From positions 284,504 through 348,503 of the forward strand of contig JAEPMI010000015.1 of assembly GCA_017644045.1 (NCBI GenBank): DNA of 64,000 bases. Direction: 5' to 3'. Below the pieces are notes generated by a model. The model saw only the letters and a list, made by a program, of their open reading frames with translations, had not been told where the DNA came from and searched no databases. The DNA is from Deltaproteobacteria bacterium (GTDB lineage: Bacteria; Myxococcota_A; Polyangia; Polyangiales; Houyiibacteriaceae). Below, piece by piece: positions 33,024 through 42,942 of this stretch; position 1 is the first letter of the stretch; every line of letters starts with the position of its first letter. The position numbers were made by a program, and so were the translations under genes.

Positions 33024-33361
33024 GGCTGCTCCAGCGAGGGGCGCTCGGGCACCTCTTCTTCGTCGTCGCTCGGCTGGGTCGCCGCCGCGAGAGAGCCATA
33101 TTTGCTGAAGCGCAGCACCGCGAGGGTGCCGATGAAGTTGATCAACGCGTAGACGATCGCGAGGTCGAGCCACTCGGGCCGGCCGTCGAGAAAGCCCGCG
33201 ATCGCGATCAGCAGCACCGTCTTGGTGCCGAAGGAGTTGAGCGCGAGGATCCGGTCGTAGGTCGACGGACCGAGGATGGACCGGAGCAGCGCCAGGCTCA
33301 TCGTCACCACGATGCCCAACGCGGCGCTGAAGAAGACCTCCGTGGCGTACGGGAAGTCCAT
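33020..33361 (-). CDS. mrpF: Na+/H+ antiporter subunit F
   Basis: A 113-residue protein with three helices and the MrpF signature (MSLALLRSILGPSTYDRILA, LNSFGTKTVLLIAIAGFL, YALINFIGTLAVLRF). A short acidic C-terminal tail (DDEEEVPERP) ends it. Its ATG at 33359-33361 shares one base with the mrpE stop. Position between E and G is the canonical mrp order. Confidence 0.93.
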   Translation of the reverse strand: MDFPYATEVFFSAALGIVVTMSLALLRSILGPSTYDRILALNSFGTKTVLLIAIAGFLDGRPEWLDLAIVYALINFIGTLAVLRFSKYGSLAAATQPSDDEEEVPERPSLEQP

Positions 33362-33900
33362 CAGGCCTCGCCTCCGTGGGTGTCCTCGTCGAACTCTCCG
33401 GTCGGCTCGTCGAACTGGTCCTCGTGGACCCGCTTCTCGAGCCAGTGGATCATCTTGGCGCTGGTGCCGCTCGAGTCCTGGTCGGCCATCTCGTCGTCCA
33501 GGCAGTGAACGAGAATGACCCCGTCACTCAGGTCCAGCGAGATGGTGCCGGGCGTGATGGTGATCGTGTTCGCCAGGATCACGTTCCCGAGGGTCGTTCG
33601 CTGATCGGCGGGCACCCGGATCAGGTGGGGCCGGATGGGCATCGACGGGCTCAGGATGGTCTTGGCCACCTGGAGGTTGGCCTTGAGGATCTCCCAGGCC
33701 AGCCACGGCAGGAAGACGATGAGCCGGAGGTTCAGCTCGAAGGGCACCGTCTCCTCGTCGAGGATCTTCAGTCGGCGCGCCACCAGGACCACCAGCAGGA
33801 CGGAGACCACCCCGAAGCCGATGATCAGTGGCTCGAAATGCCACGACCAGACGATCCAAACGGCAGCCAGAAGCGCCGATGTGACCAGGGTGCGCGTCAT
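33361..33900 (-). CDS. mrpE: Na+/H+ antiporter subunit E
   Basis: A 179-residue protein of the MrpE/MnhE family: two N-terminal helices (VWIVWSWHFEPLIIGFGVV), LIVFLPWLAWEILKANLQVAK, and the strongly conserved TITPGTISLDLSDGVILVHCL. It is the first gene of the operon, so the promoter should lie in 33901-34051, where no convincing sigma-70 boxes are seen. An upstream in-frame start would add five residues (MVRRL); ATG at 33898-33900 is chosen. The acidic C-terminal tail is typical of the neighbours here. Confidence 0.92.
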   Translation of the reverse strand: MTRTLVTSALLAAVWIVWSWHFEPLIIGFGVVSVLLVVLVARRLKILDEETVPFELNLRLIVFLPWLAWEILKANLQVAKTILSPSMPIRPHLIRVPADQRTTLGNVILANTITITPGTISLDLSDGVILVHCLDDEMADQDSSGTSAKMIHWLEKRVHEDQFDEPTGEFDEDTHGGEA

Positions 33901-34051
33901 GAGCCGCCGGACCATAGCACGCGAGCGGCAGGGGCCAGCCGGGCCGAATCAGAACGAAATGTTTGCGGAATTGGCTGGGCTCTCGGGGATGGGGAGGCTC
34001 GTTCGGGGCGGCTCTTGACGGCGGGCCCACATGGTGGGAGGTCACGGCACG

Positions 34052-36199
34052 ATGACCGACATCGCGCAGACCCTGCGATCCCTCGCTTCCAACCTCTCCT
34101 GGTGCTGGAGCCGCGACGGCGCCAGTCTCTTTCGAGCGCTCGACCCCGAACGTTGGGAGACGTCGGGCCATGACCCCCACGCGCTCCTCGCAGGGCTCGA
34201 CGACGAGGCGATCGCCGCCGGCGTCGCCCGCAGCGGGCTCGAGGACCGGATCGCCGAGCTGGCCAACGCGCAGGACGCCGCGGTCGCCAGCGACGAGTCC
34301 GCGCTCCTCGTCGGCGCGCTCCGCGCTCGGCCGGTGGCCTACTTCTCCATGGAGTTCGGCCTCCACGAGTCGCTCGCGGTCTACTCCGGTGGCCTCGGCG
34401 TGCTCGCGGGCGACCACCTGAAGAGCGCCTCGGACCTCGGGCTCCCGCTCGTCGGTCTCGGCTTCTTCTACCGCGAGGGCTACTTCCAGCAGAGCATCGA
34501 CGGCGAGGGCTGGCAGCAGGAGGCCTACCCGCGGGTCGAGCCGCAGGCGAAGGGCCTTCGCCCGGCCCTGGACGCGAGTGGCCAGCAGGTGAAGGTCTCG
34601 GTCGAGACCGAGAAGGGCTCGATCCACGCCCAGGTGTGGGAGCTCCGGGTCGGGCGGGTGCGCCTCTTCCTCCTGGACAGCGACGTCGCCGAGAACGACG
34701 CCGACGATCGCACGCTCACCGCGCGCCTCTACGGCGGCGACAGCCGGCAGCGGATCCGCCAGGAGCTCCTGCTCGGCGTCGGCGGCGTCCGCACGCTGAA
34801 GGCTCTCGGCATCCAGCCGGGCGTGATGCACCTGAACGAGGGCCACTGCGCCTTCGCCGGCCTCGAGGCGATCGCCCGCCGGATGGAAGACGAGGGCGCG
34901 AGCTTCGAAGAGGCCAAGGACGAGACCGCCAGCCAGACGGTCTTCACCACCCACACCCCCGTTCCCGCCGGCCACGACCGCTTCCCCCACGAGCTCGCGC
35001 TCGAGCACCTGCGCCCGCTCGGAAAGCGGCTCGGCCTCTCCGACGACGCGCTCCTCGCGCTCGGCTCCGAGGCCGTCGCGGTGGAAGGGAAGGGCAAGGT
35101 CGAGTTCAGGGGCGAGCCTTCCTTCTGCATGACCGTGCTCGCGCTCCGGATGGCCCAGCGGGTCAACGGCGTGTCCTTCCTGCACGGGCGGGTCAGCCGC
35201 CAGATGTGGCAGCAGCTCTACCCGGAGACTCCGCTGCACCGGACCCCGATCGGGCACATCACCAACGGCGTGCACGTGCCGAGCTGGATGGCGCCCCGCT
35301 CCCGCCGCTTCCTCGACGGCGTGCTCGGCTCCGACTGGGAGCAGTTCCAGGCCGACCCGGACACCTGGGCCCCGATCGCCGAGGCCTCGGACGAAGATCT
35401 CTGGGACCTGCGCACCGGCCTCAAGGAAGGCCTGCTCCGCTTCGTTCGCGAGCGCGCCGCCCGTGAGGCCAAGGCCCGCGGCGAGAGCGCCGACGTGGTG
35501 AAGGCGCTGAGCCGGGCCCTCGACCCGCAGCACCTGGTGGTCGGCTTCGCTCGTCGCTTCGCGACCTACAAGCGCGCGACGCTCCTCTTCCAGGACCTCG
35601 ACGTCCTCGACCAGATCGTCAACGACGCCGACAAGCCCATGCGCTTCGTCTTCGCCGGCAAGGCCCATCCGCGGGACGAGGGCGGCAAGAAGCTCATCCA
35701 GCGCATTCACGGCATCGCCCGGGACCCGCGCTTCCTCGGCAAGGTCATCCTCCTCGGCGGCTACGACATCGCGGTCGGCCGGGCCCTGACCGCCGGCGTG
35801 GACGTCTGGCTCAACAACCCCCGCCGGCCCCTCGAGGCCTCGGGCACCAGCGGCCAGAAGGTCGTGCTCAACGCGGGCCTCAACTGCTCCATCCTGGACG
35901 GCTGGTGGGCCGAGGGCTTCGACGGCACCAACGGCTTCGCGATCGGCGACGGCGAGGTCCACCGGGACCACTCGCTCCAGGACGCCAAGGACGGTGAGTC
36001 CCTCCTGGCGGTCCTCCGAGGCGAGGTCGCGCCCCTCTACTACGAGCGCCAGGAAGGCTTGCCCAAGGCCTGGATCGAGCGCGTTCGTCGCTCGATGGTG
36101 ACCCTCGGCTGGCGCTTCAACGCCGACCGGATGGTCCTCGACTACGCCCGGATGGCCTATCTCCCGGCCGCCGGCGTCCAGCTCGCCGAGGTCCGCTGA
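34052..36199 (+). CDS. glgP: alpha-glucan (glycogen) phosphorylase
   Basis: A 715-residue GT35-family phosphorylase of the shorter bacterial/archaeal MalP-like type, releasing glucose-1-phosphate from storage glucan. The N-terminal DUF3417-like segment (LASNLSWCWSRDGASLF) is followed by AYFSMEFGLHESLAVYSGGLG, HLNEGHCAF, TTHTPVPAGHDRF, GHITNGVHVPSWM and FARRFATYKRATL. The PLP-binding lysine lies at about residue 603 in SGTSGQKVVLNAGLNCSILDG. The ATG at 34052 has GGGAGG about 10 bases upstream and is preferred over ATG at 34031. No other glycogen genes are adjacent. Confidence 0.95.
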   Translation: MTDIAQTLRSLASNLSWCWSRDGASLFRALDPERWETSGHDPHALLAGLDDEAIAAGVARSGLEDRIAELANAQDAAVASDESALLVGALRARPVAYFSMEFGLHESLAVYSGGLGVLAGDHLKSASDLGLPLVGLGFFYREGYFQQSIDGEGWQQEAYPRVEPQAKGLRPALDASGQQVKVSVETEKGSIHAQVWELRVGRVRLFLLDSDVAENDADDRTLTARLYGGDSRQRIRQELLLGVGGVRTLKALGIQPGVMHLNEGHCAFAGLEAIARRMEDEGASFEEAKDETASQTVFTTHTPVPAGHDRFPHELALEHLRPLGKRLGLSDDALLALGSEAVAVEGKGKVEFRGEPSFCMTVLALRMAQRVNGVSFLHGRVSRQMWQQLYPETPLHRTPIGHITNGVHVPSWMAPRSRRFLDGVLGSDWEQFQADPDTWAPIAEASDEDLWDLRTGLKEGLLRFVRERAAREAKARGESADVVKALSRALDPQHLVVGFARRFATYKRATLLFQDLDVLDQIVNDADKPMRFVFAGKAHPRDEGGKKLIQRIHGIARDPRFLGKVILLGGYDIAVGRALTAGVDVWLNNPRRPLEASGTSGQKVVLNAGLNCSILDGWWAEGFDGTNGFAIGDGEVHRDHSLQDAKDGESLLAVLRGEVAPLYYERQEGLPKAWIERVRRSMVTLGWRFNADRMVLDYARMAYLPAAGVQLAEVR

Positions 36200-36222
36200 G
36201 GGGAAAAGCGGGCCGACTCCGC

Positions 36223-36251
36223 TTGACAGCCTCACCGACCCCAGCTATCTC
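36223..36251 (+). promoter_or_regulatory. sigma-70-type promoter of rpsT
   Basis: TTGACA (36223-36228) is followed by a 17-base spacer and TATCTC (36246-36251). The match to -35 is perfect and the -10 keeps TAT. It lies 59 bases before the rpsT start, in the short gap after glgP. Confidence 0.65.
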
Positions 36252-36310
36252 GCCGCCTCTCACTTTCCCCCTTCCTCGGGAGGGGTTTCGTCTCTGGAAA
36301 GCATAGAACC

Positions 36311-36574
36311 ATGGCCAACCACGCCAGCTCCAAGAAGCGCATTCGTCAGACCCTGAAGCGCACCGCCCGCAACAAGCACGTCCGCACCACCATGCGCGGC
36401 TACGTGAAGGCCGTCCGCGAGGCCATCGAGGCCGGCGACAAGGGCGCCGCCGAGACCGCGCTCGCCAAGGCGACCCGCCGCATCGACATGGCGGTCAGCA
36501 AGGGCGTCTACCACCGCAAGACCGGCTCCCGGTACATCTCGCGCCTGGCCACCCAGGTCGCGGCGATGAGCTGA
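36311..36574 (+). CDS. rpsT: 30S ribosomal protein S20
   Basis: An 87-residue, highly basic protein starting MANHASSKKRIRQTLKRT, the standard S20 N-terminus, and ending with the Tyr/Arg-rich YHRKTGSRYISRLA. S20 is a helical bundle binding 16S rRNA in the small subunit. Length and sequence are as in the family. The gene stands alone with its own promoter upstream and a hairpin terminator downstream. Confidence 0.97.
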   Translation: MANHASSKKRIRQTLKRTARNKHVRTTMRGYVKAVREAIEAGDKGAAETALAKATRRIDMAVSKGVYHRKTGSRYISRLATQVAAMS

Positions 36575-36615
36575 GCACGGCTCGACCGGACCCATCGGCC
36601 GAGGCCGATCGACGA

Positions 36616-36653
36616 GAGCGCGGACCCGAAGGGGCCCGCGCTCTTCGCGTTTT
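36616..36653 (+). terminator. intrinsic terminator after rpsT
   Basis: GAGCGCGG and CCGCGCTC (36616-36643) form an 8-bp GC-rich stem extended by inner CCC/GGG pairs, followed by TTCGCGTTTTC. The T-tract is short and interrupted, but the hairpin lies 42 bases past the rpsT stop and ends next to the convergent gene's stop. Confidence 0.75.
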
Positions 36654-37675
36654 CAGACGACGGTCGACCGCTCCGAACCAGGTCGCTCCGCGGTTCCGAA
36701 GGCCTCGGCGACGAGTTGGTAGCTGCGGAGGCGCGCCTCCGGGTCGTGCATGACCGTGCTGATCATCAGCTCGTCCGCGCCGGTGCGATCGGCGATGGCC
36801 TGGAGCCGGCCCTTCACCGTGGCCGGATCGCCGACCACCTGCAGGTCGAGGATCGGCTGCACGAAGCGTTTCTCGAGGGCGCTCAGCGGGTGCTCGGCGG
36901 CTTCTTCCGGGCTGGGGATCGGCCCCGGGTTCCCGGTGCGGAGGCGGACGAACATCAGGCCCGTGGCCGAGGCGAGTCGCTCGGCTTCGGCGGTGGTCTC
37001 CGCGCAGAAGACCGAGACCGCCAGCATCACCCGCGGCTCGGGGAAGTGCGCCGAGGGCACGAACGACTCCCGATAGCGCCGCAGCGCCGGCTCCGCGGGC
37101 GTCGGGCTGAAGTGATGCGCGAACGCGTAGCCGGCGCCCACCCGCCCGGCGAGCTCGGCGCTGCCGCCGCTCGAGCCGAGCAGCCACATCGGCGGCAGCG
37201 GAATGCCCGAGGGCACCACGTCGATCGCGGCGTAGGGGTGGGTGTCGGGGAAGTGGCCGCGCGCGAAGGCCATCACCTCGCGCAGCTGCTGCGGGTACTC
37301 CTGCGGGTCGGCGGAGCGGAGCGCGTGCGCGGTGACCGGCGTGGTCCCGGCGGCTCGCCCGACGCCGAGATCGATGCGGCCGGGGTGGAGCGCCTCGAGG
37401 GTGAGGTAGCGCTCCGCCACCGCGAGCGGCGCGTGGTTCGGGAGCATCACGCCACCGGAGCCGACCCGAATCCGCTCGGTGCGGCTGGCGACGTGCTCGA
37501 TGAGGATCTCGGGCGCTGCGCTGGCGATGCTCGGCAGCCCGTGGTGCTCGGCGAGCCAGAAGCGGTGGTAGCCGAGCGCCTCCGCGTGCCGGGCGAGCTC
37601 GCTCACCCGCCGCAACGCGGTGGTGGCGTCGCTGCCGGAGGCGATGGGCGCGAGGTCGAGGACGGAGAGCTGCAC
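36653..37675 (-). CDS. LLM-class flavin-dependent oxidoreductase (luciferase-like)
   Basis: A 340-residue protein of the bacterial luciferase-like monooxygenase family, in the YhbW/MsnO8-like subgroup (LSVLDLAPIASG at the N-terminus, YHRFWLAEHHGLPSIASAAP, RIRVGSGGVMLPNHAPL, GRIDLGVGRAAG, PPMWLLGSSGGSA). These enzymes use reduced FMN or F420 to oxidise a substrate that cannot be named here. ATG start at 37673-37675. It is 39 bases downstream of holA's stop on the same strand, so possibly co-transcribed. The residues match a TIM-barrel fold with no truncation. Confidence 0.9.
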   Translation of the reverse strand: MQLSVLDLAPIASGSDATTALRRVSELARHAEALGYHRFWLAEHHGLPSIASAAPEILIEHVASRTERIRVGSGGVMLPNHAPLAVAERYLTLEALHPGRIDLGVGRAAGTTPVTAHALRSADPQEYPQQLREVMAFARGHFPDTHPYAAIDVVPSGIPLPPMWLLGSSGGSAELAGRVGAGYAFAHHFSPTPAEPALRRYRESFVPSAHFPEPRVMLAVSVFCAETTAEAERLASATGLMFVRLRTGNPGPIPSPEEAAEHPLSALEKRFVQPILDLQVVGDPATVKGRLQAIADRTGADELMISTVMHDPEARLRSYQLVAEAFGTAERPGSERSTVV

Positions 37676-37714
37676 GCTCGATAGGTTCGATCGAGCAGCG
37701 GAAGCGTGACGCTC

Positions 37715-38716
37715 TCAGGCCGCGCGGCAGAGATCGAGCACGAGCCGCTGGAGCACGACGTCGTCGGGCTCCTTACTGCCTTTGAGCAGCAGGTCCGTCT
37801 CGGCGAGCGCCGCGAAGGCCCGCTCGAGGTCGGCGAGCTTGAAGCGGCGGGCGGCTTCCGTGAGCGCCCGGGCCTTGAAGGGTGGGGCACCGGCGACCTT
37901 GGTGGCTTCCTTGCCGTCCATCCCCTGCGCGAGCGCGCCACGCATCCGCGCGACCACGCGCAGCTGACGCGAGACCAGGGCGAGGATGCGGAGCGGCGGC
38001 TCTCGGCCGGCCAGCAGCGATGTCGCCGCCGCGGTGGCCTTGCGGGTGTCGCGCAGGCTGATCGCATCGACGAGCGCCCAGACGGTGTCGACCCGGAGTC
38101 GGCTGACGGTGGCCTCGACCGCGGCGAGGTCGATGCGCTGGCCCGGCCCGACGTAGAGCGAGAGGCGCTCGAGCGCGTCGCCCATCGCGGAGAGGTCCTC
38201 GCCGACGGCGTCGATGAGCGCGTGGGCGGCGTCCGAAGGGAGCTGGTGCCCCTTCGCCTTGGCTTCGCTCACGGCGAGCTGACGCACGGCGCCCATCTTC
38301 AGCGGCTTGGCGTCGAAGCGGCAGCCGGCCTTCTTCGCGGCGCGCGAGAGCTTGCCGTTGCCATCGAGCTTCTTGGCCACCAGCACCACGCACGCTTCGG
38401 GCGCGGGGTTCTTGAGGTAGTCGGCGAGCACCGCGTGCGAGTCGCCCTTCATCTTGTCGACCCGGCGCACCAGCACGAAGCGCTTGTCGGCCATCATCGG
38501 CATCGTGCGCGCCGCGTTGGCCACCGTCTGGCCCTCGGTCTGGTCGCCCTGGAAGAGGTCCTCGTTGAACCCGGCCACGGCCTGGTCGCCCACCGTCGCC
38601 GCCTTCGCCGCCGCGACCGCGCGCTCGATCAACAGCGTCTCGGTGCCGACGAGCACCAGCACCGGCCGGACCTTCCCGCTCTCGAGCTCCCGCAGCACGT
38701 CCTGAATCTCGGCCAC
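37715..38716 (-). CDS. holA: DNA polymerase III subunit delta
   Basis: A 333-residue HolA-type protein. The sequence GTETLLIERAVAAAK near residue 25 and FNEDLFQG around 50 correspond to the first domain, with RFVLVRRVDKMK and VLVAKKLDGNGKLSRAAKK in the AAA+-like region. The C-terminal helical collar contains LRILALVSRQLRVVARMRGAL and PPFKARALTEAARRFKLADL, which are characteristic of delta. Delta opens the beta clamp during clamp loading. It has no Walker A motif, as expected. ATG start at 38714-38716; followed by the luciferase-like gene on the same strand. Confidence 0.9.
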   Translation of the reverse strand: MAEIQDVLRELESGKVRPVLVLVGTETLLIERAVAAAKAATVGDQAVAGFNEDLFQGDQTEGQTVANAARTMPMMADKRFVLVRRVDKMKGDSHAVLADYLKNPAPEACVVLVAKKLDGNGKLSRAAKKAGCRFDAKPLKMGAVRQLAVSEAKAKGHQLPSDAAHALIDAVGEDLSAMGDALERLSLYVGPGQRIDLAAVEATVSRLRVDTVWALVDAISLRDTRKATAAATSLLAGREPPLRILALVSRQLRVVARMRGALAQGMDGKEATKVAGAPPFKARALTEAARRFKLADLERAFAALAETDLLLKGSKEPDDVVLQRLVLDLCRAA

Positions 38717-38755
38717 GAACTGGAGCTACCACCCTCGGGCCTGCCATCCAAGCGA

Positions 38756-38837
38756 CCTCGCCCTCACCCTCGCCCAAGCACAGAAGGGAGAGGGTCAGGG
38801 CGAGGGCTAGGGCGAGGGGTTCGGGACTTCGTCCCGG
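38756..38837 (-). terminator. hairpin region downstream of the 38839-39534 gene
   Basis: On the plus strand, CGGGAC-TTC-GTCCCG (38822-38836) abuts the stop of the leftward gene. Next to it, CCTCGCCCTCACCCTCGCCC and GGGCGAGGGCTAGGGCGAGG form a 20-bp stem with two mismatches (about 38757-38776 and 38799-38818). The arrangement suggests transcription termination between this gene and holA, but no T-tract is present. Confidence 0.5.
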
Positions 38838-38838
38838 A

Positions 38839-39534
38839 CTATCGGATTCGGGTGCCGAGGCCGACGAGGAGGCCGCGGGCCTGCACCGGGTCGAGCACGT
38901 CGAGGGGGCGGCGGTCGAAGACGGCGCCGGCTTGGAGCGCCCAGCGTTGGTCGATCAGGCACTGCAGGGACACGCGGTGCACGGAGGTGTGCGGGCCGGG
39001 GCTCGCGAAGAAGCCGCGACCACGAAGCGCGATTCGAACGCGCGGGCGCACCAGGATCGGGAGCTGCAGCTCGTAGCCGAGCACGATCGATTGGGTGTAG
39101 CCACCGAAGACGTTGGCCAGGATCAGGTTGGCGCGCACGCCCTCGGGTCGGCCGGCGCCCAGGTAGAAGCCGGCGCCACCCGCGGCCGGATCCGTCGTGG
39201 GCTCGTTGACCATCACTGCCGTCACGCCGGTCTCGAAGGGACGCTTCCATCGCCACCCGAGCGCCAGGGTGCCGAAGGTCCGAAGCGAGTGCTCGGCGCG
39301 CCAGAGCTCCTTGCCGAGCTCGGCGCGGGCCATGAACCCGCTCGGATCGTCGGCCTCCAGATCGACGAAGCCCCACCCGCTCGAGCCGGGGAGGGCCGCG
39401 CCTTCGACGTCGATGCCCCCGCGCGCGGCGGGGGTCTCGGGGATGAGCCACTCGCGAGCCCGCGCGGGGCCTTCGTCCGCGCGGGCGGTCAGACTCGCCG
39501 CCAGAGTGAGGACCAGGGCGGCGACGCGAGTCAC
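38839..39534 (-). CDS. secreted hypothetical protein, barrel-like
   Basis: A 231-residue protein with a signal peptide (MTRVAALVLTLAASLTARA). The mature part contains many short amphipathic strands with aromatic girdles (FGTLALGWRWKRPFETGVTA, YTQSIVLGYELQLPILVRP, VRIALRGRGFF), suggesting an outer-membrane beta-barrel or porin-like protein. No family is recognised. A chain of hairpins follows upstream (39550-39659) and another downstream, so it appears to be a single-gene unit between structured spacers. Confidence 0.65.
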   Translation of the reverse strand: MTRVAALVLTLAASLTARADEGPARAREWLIPETPAARGGIDVEGAALPGSSGWGFVDLEADDPSGFMARAELGKELWRAEHSLRTFGTLALGWRWKRPFETGVTAVMVNEPTTDPAAGGAGFYLGAGRPEGVRANLILANVFGGYTQSIVLGYELQLPILVRPRVRIALRGRGFFASPGPHTSVHRVSLQCLIDQRWALQAGAVFDRRPLDVLDPVQARGLLVGLGTRIR

Positions 39535-39549
39535 AGAAGGACCCCACGA

Positions 39550-39659
39550 GGCCGAAGGCCGAGTGCCCGAGCGAAGCGGGGGCCGCGGAGCGGCCGGAGT
39601 CGGGGGAGCCGTAGTCTCGGGCTTGGCCCGAGCAAGGCGGGGGTTTGCATCAAACCCCC
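39550..39659. repeat. chain of short GC-rich hairpins
   Basis: At least four perfect hairpins lie in a row: GGCC-gaa-GGCC (39550-39560), GGCCGC-gga-GCGGCC (39581-39595), CTCGGGC-ttg-GCCCGAG (39616-39632) and GGGGGTTTG-cat-CAAACCCCC (39639-39659), with a looser GCCC...GGGGGC stem (39565-39582) between. The last one starts three bases past the stop of the leftward gene at 39662 and probably terminates it. Confidence 0.75.
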
Positions 39660-39661
39660 TG

Positions 39662-40210
39662 CTAGAACGTCACTTCGCCGGAGTGCTGGACGCGCTCTCC
39701 GGTCGTCTCGAAGCGGGCGCGGCCCACTTCGTTGCGACGGACCGTGATCACGATCTCGTAGCGGTTGTTGGGCTTGAACTGCGGCCGCTCGAGGCGGAGC
39801 CGCTGGACGAAGGTCTTCTCGTCCCGGTTGTTCACGAACACGCTCATGGGCGGCCCGATGAAGCGGCGCGCGCCGCCTTCCATGTCGTAGAAGAGGCCCT
39901 GGAACTCGAGGTCGCCGACCGGTCGGTTGAAGCTGACGACCATCTCGGCCTTCCACTTCCGATCCGGGATCGGCTCCTCGGTGGTCTCACGCAGACGACG
40001 GGCGCGGTGGCTGCGCGCGAAGCGGATCAGACCGCGCTCGGTGAGCCGCCGGGGGATTCGGTTCTGGGTGATGAAGACCTGGGCGCGCAGGCGCTGGGCC
40101 TCTGCCGTGGGGGTCGTCACCGCGTATCCGCTCGCGCCGACGACCAGCGTCAGCGCAGCCGTGGCCATCAGCCAGGGGCCAAAGCGCGCGTCTCGGAACC
40201 TCTTCAACAT
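39662..40210 (-). CDS. hypothetical protein with an N-terminal membrane anchor or signal peptide
   Basis: A 182-residue protein beginning MLKRFRDARFGPWLMATAAL, with a hydrophobic segment and AEAQ cleavage-like site at about residue 40. The mature part is rich in Arg and includes PDRKWKAEMVVSFNRPVGDLEFQG and KPNNRYEIVITVRRNEVGRAR, a beta-rich pattern. No family is recognised. The ATG at 40208-40210 has a GAGAGGA upstream. It is divergent from the Clp gene; the 277-base gap contains the palindrome GGAGC-AATTGC-GCTCC at 40432-40447. Confidence 0.65.
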   Translation of the reverse strand: MLKRFRDARFGPWLMATAALTLVVGASGYAVTTPTAEAQRLRAQVFITQNRIPRRLTERGLIRFARSHRARRLRETTEEPIPDRKWKAEMVVSFNRPVGDLEFQGLFYDMEGGARRFIGPPMSVFVNNRDEKTFVQRLRLERPQFKPNNRYEIVITVRRNEVGRARFETTGERVQHSGEVTF

Positions 40211-40487
40211 CGTCGTCCTCTCCGTGTCTTCCACACCACCGGCCCCGTTCAGGGACCTCGTGCGGCCGCGAAACTACCAGATCCCGGCCGCGCTCTCCAT
40301 CCGGGGCCCTTGGACGACCGAGTCCCCCCGCCATTCAAAATGCCGCTCGGGTCGCCCGAACCTCGCCAGAAACTTGGGCGACGGGGCCTTCCCACGTTAG
40401 TCCCAGGCAGGTGCCAAAGGGCCGGATCGACGGAGCAATTGCGCTCCCTCTCGCTCCGACCCGGGCGACATGGCACCGGGAGGCACG

Positions 40488-42917
<2,430 letters not shown>

Positions 42918-42942
42918 GTGGCATCACGCCCGTTCGGTAGAC

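Noticed and set aside
40390..40420. Sigma-54 promoter (TGGCAC near 40410 on the minus strand)
   Set aside because: The -24-like TGGCAC is present, but the -12 position reads TGGGA instead of TTGC, and it is about 200 bases from the gene.
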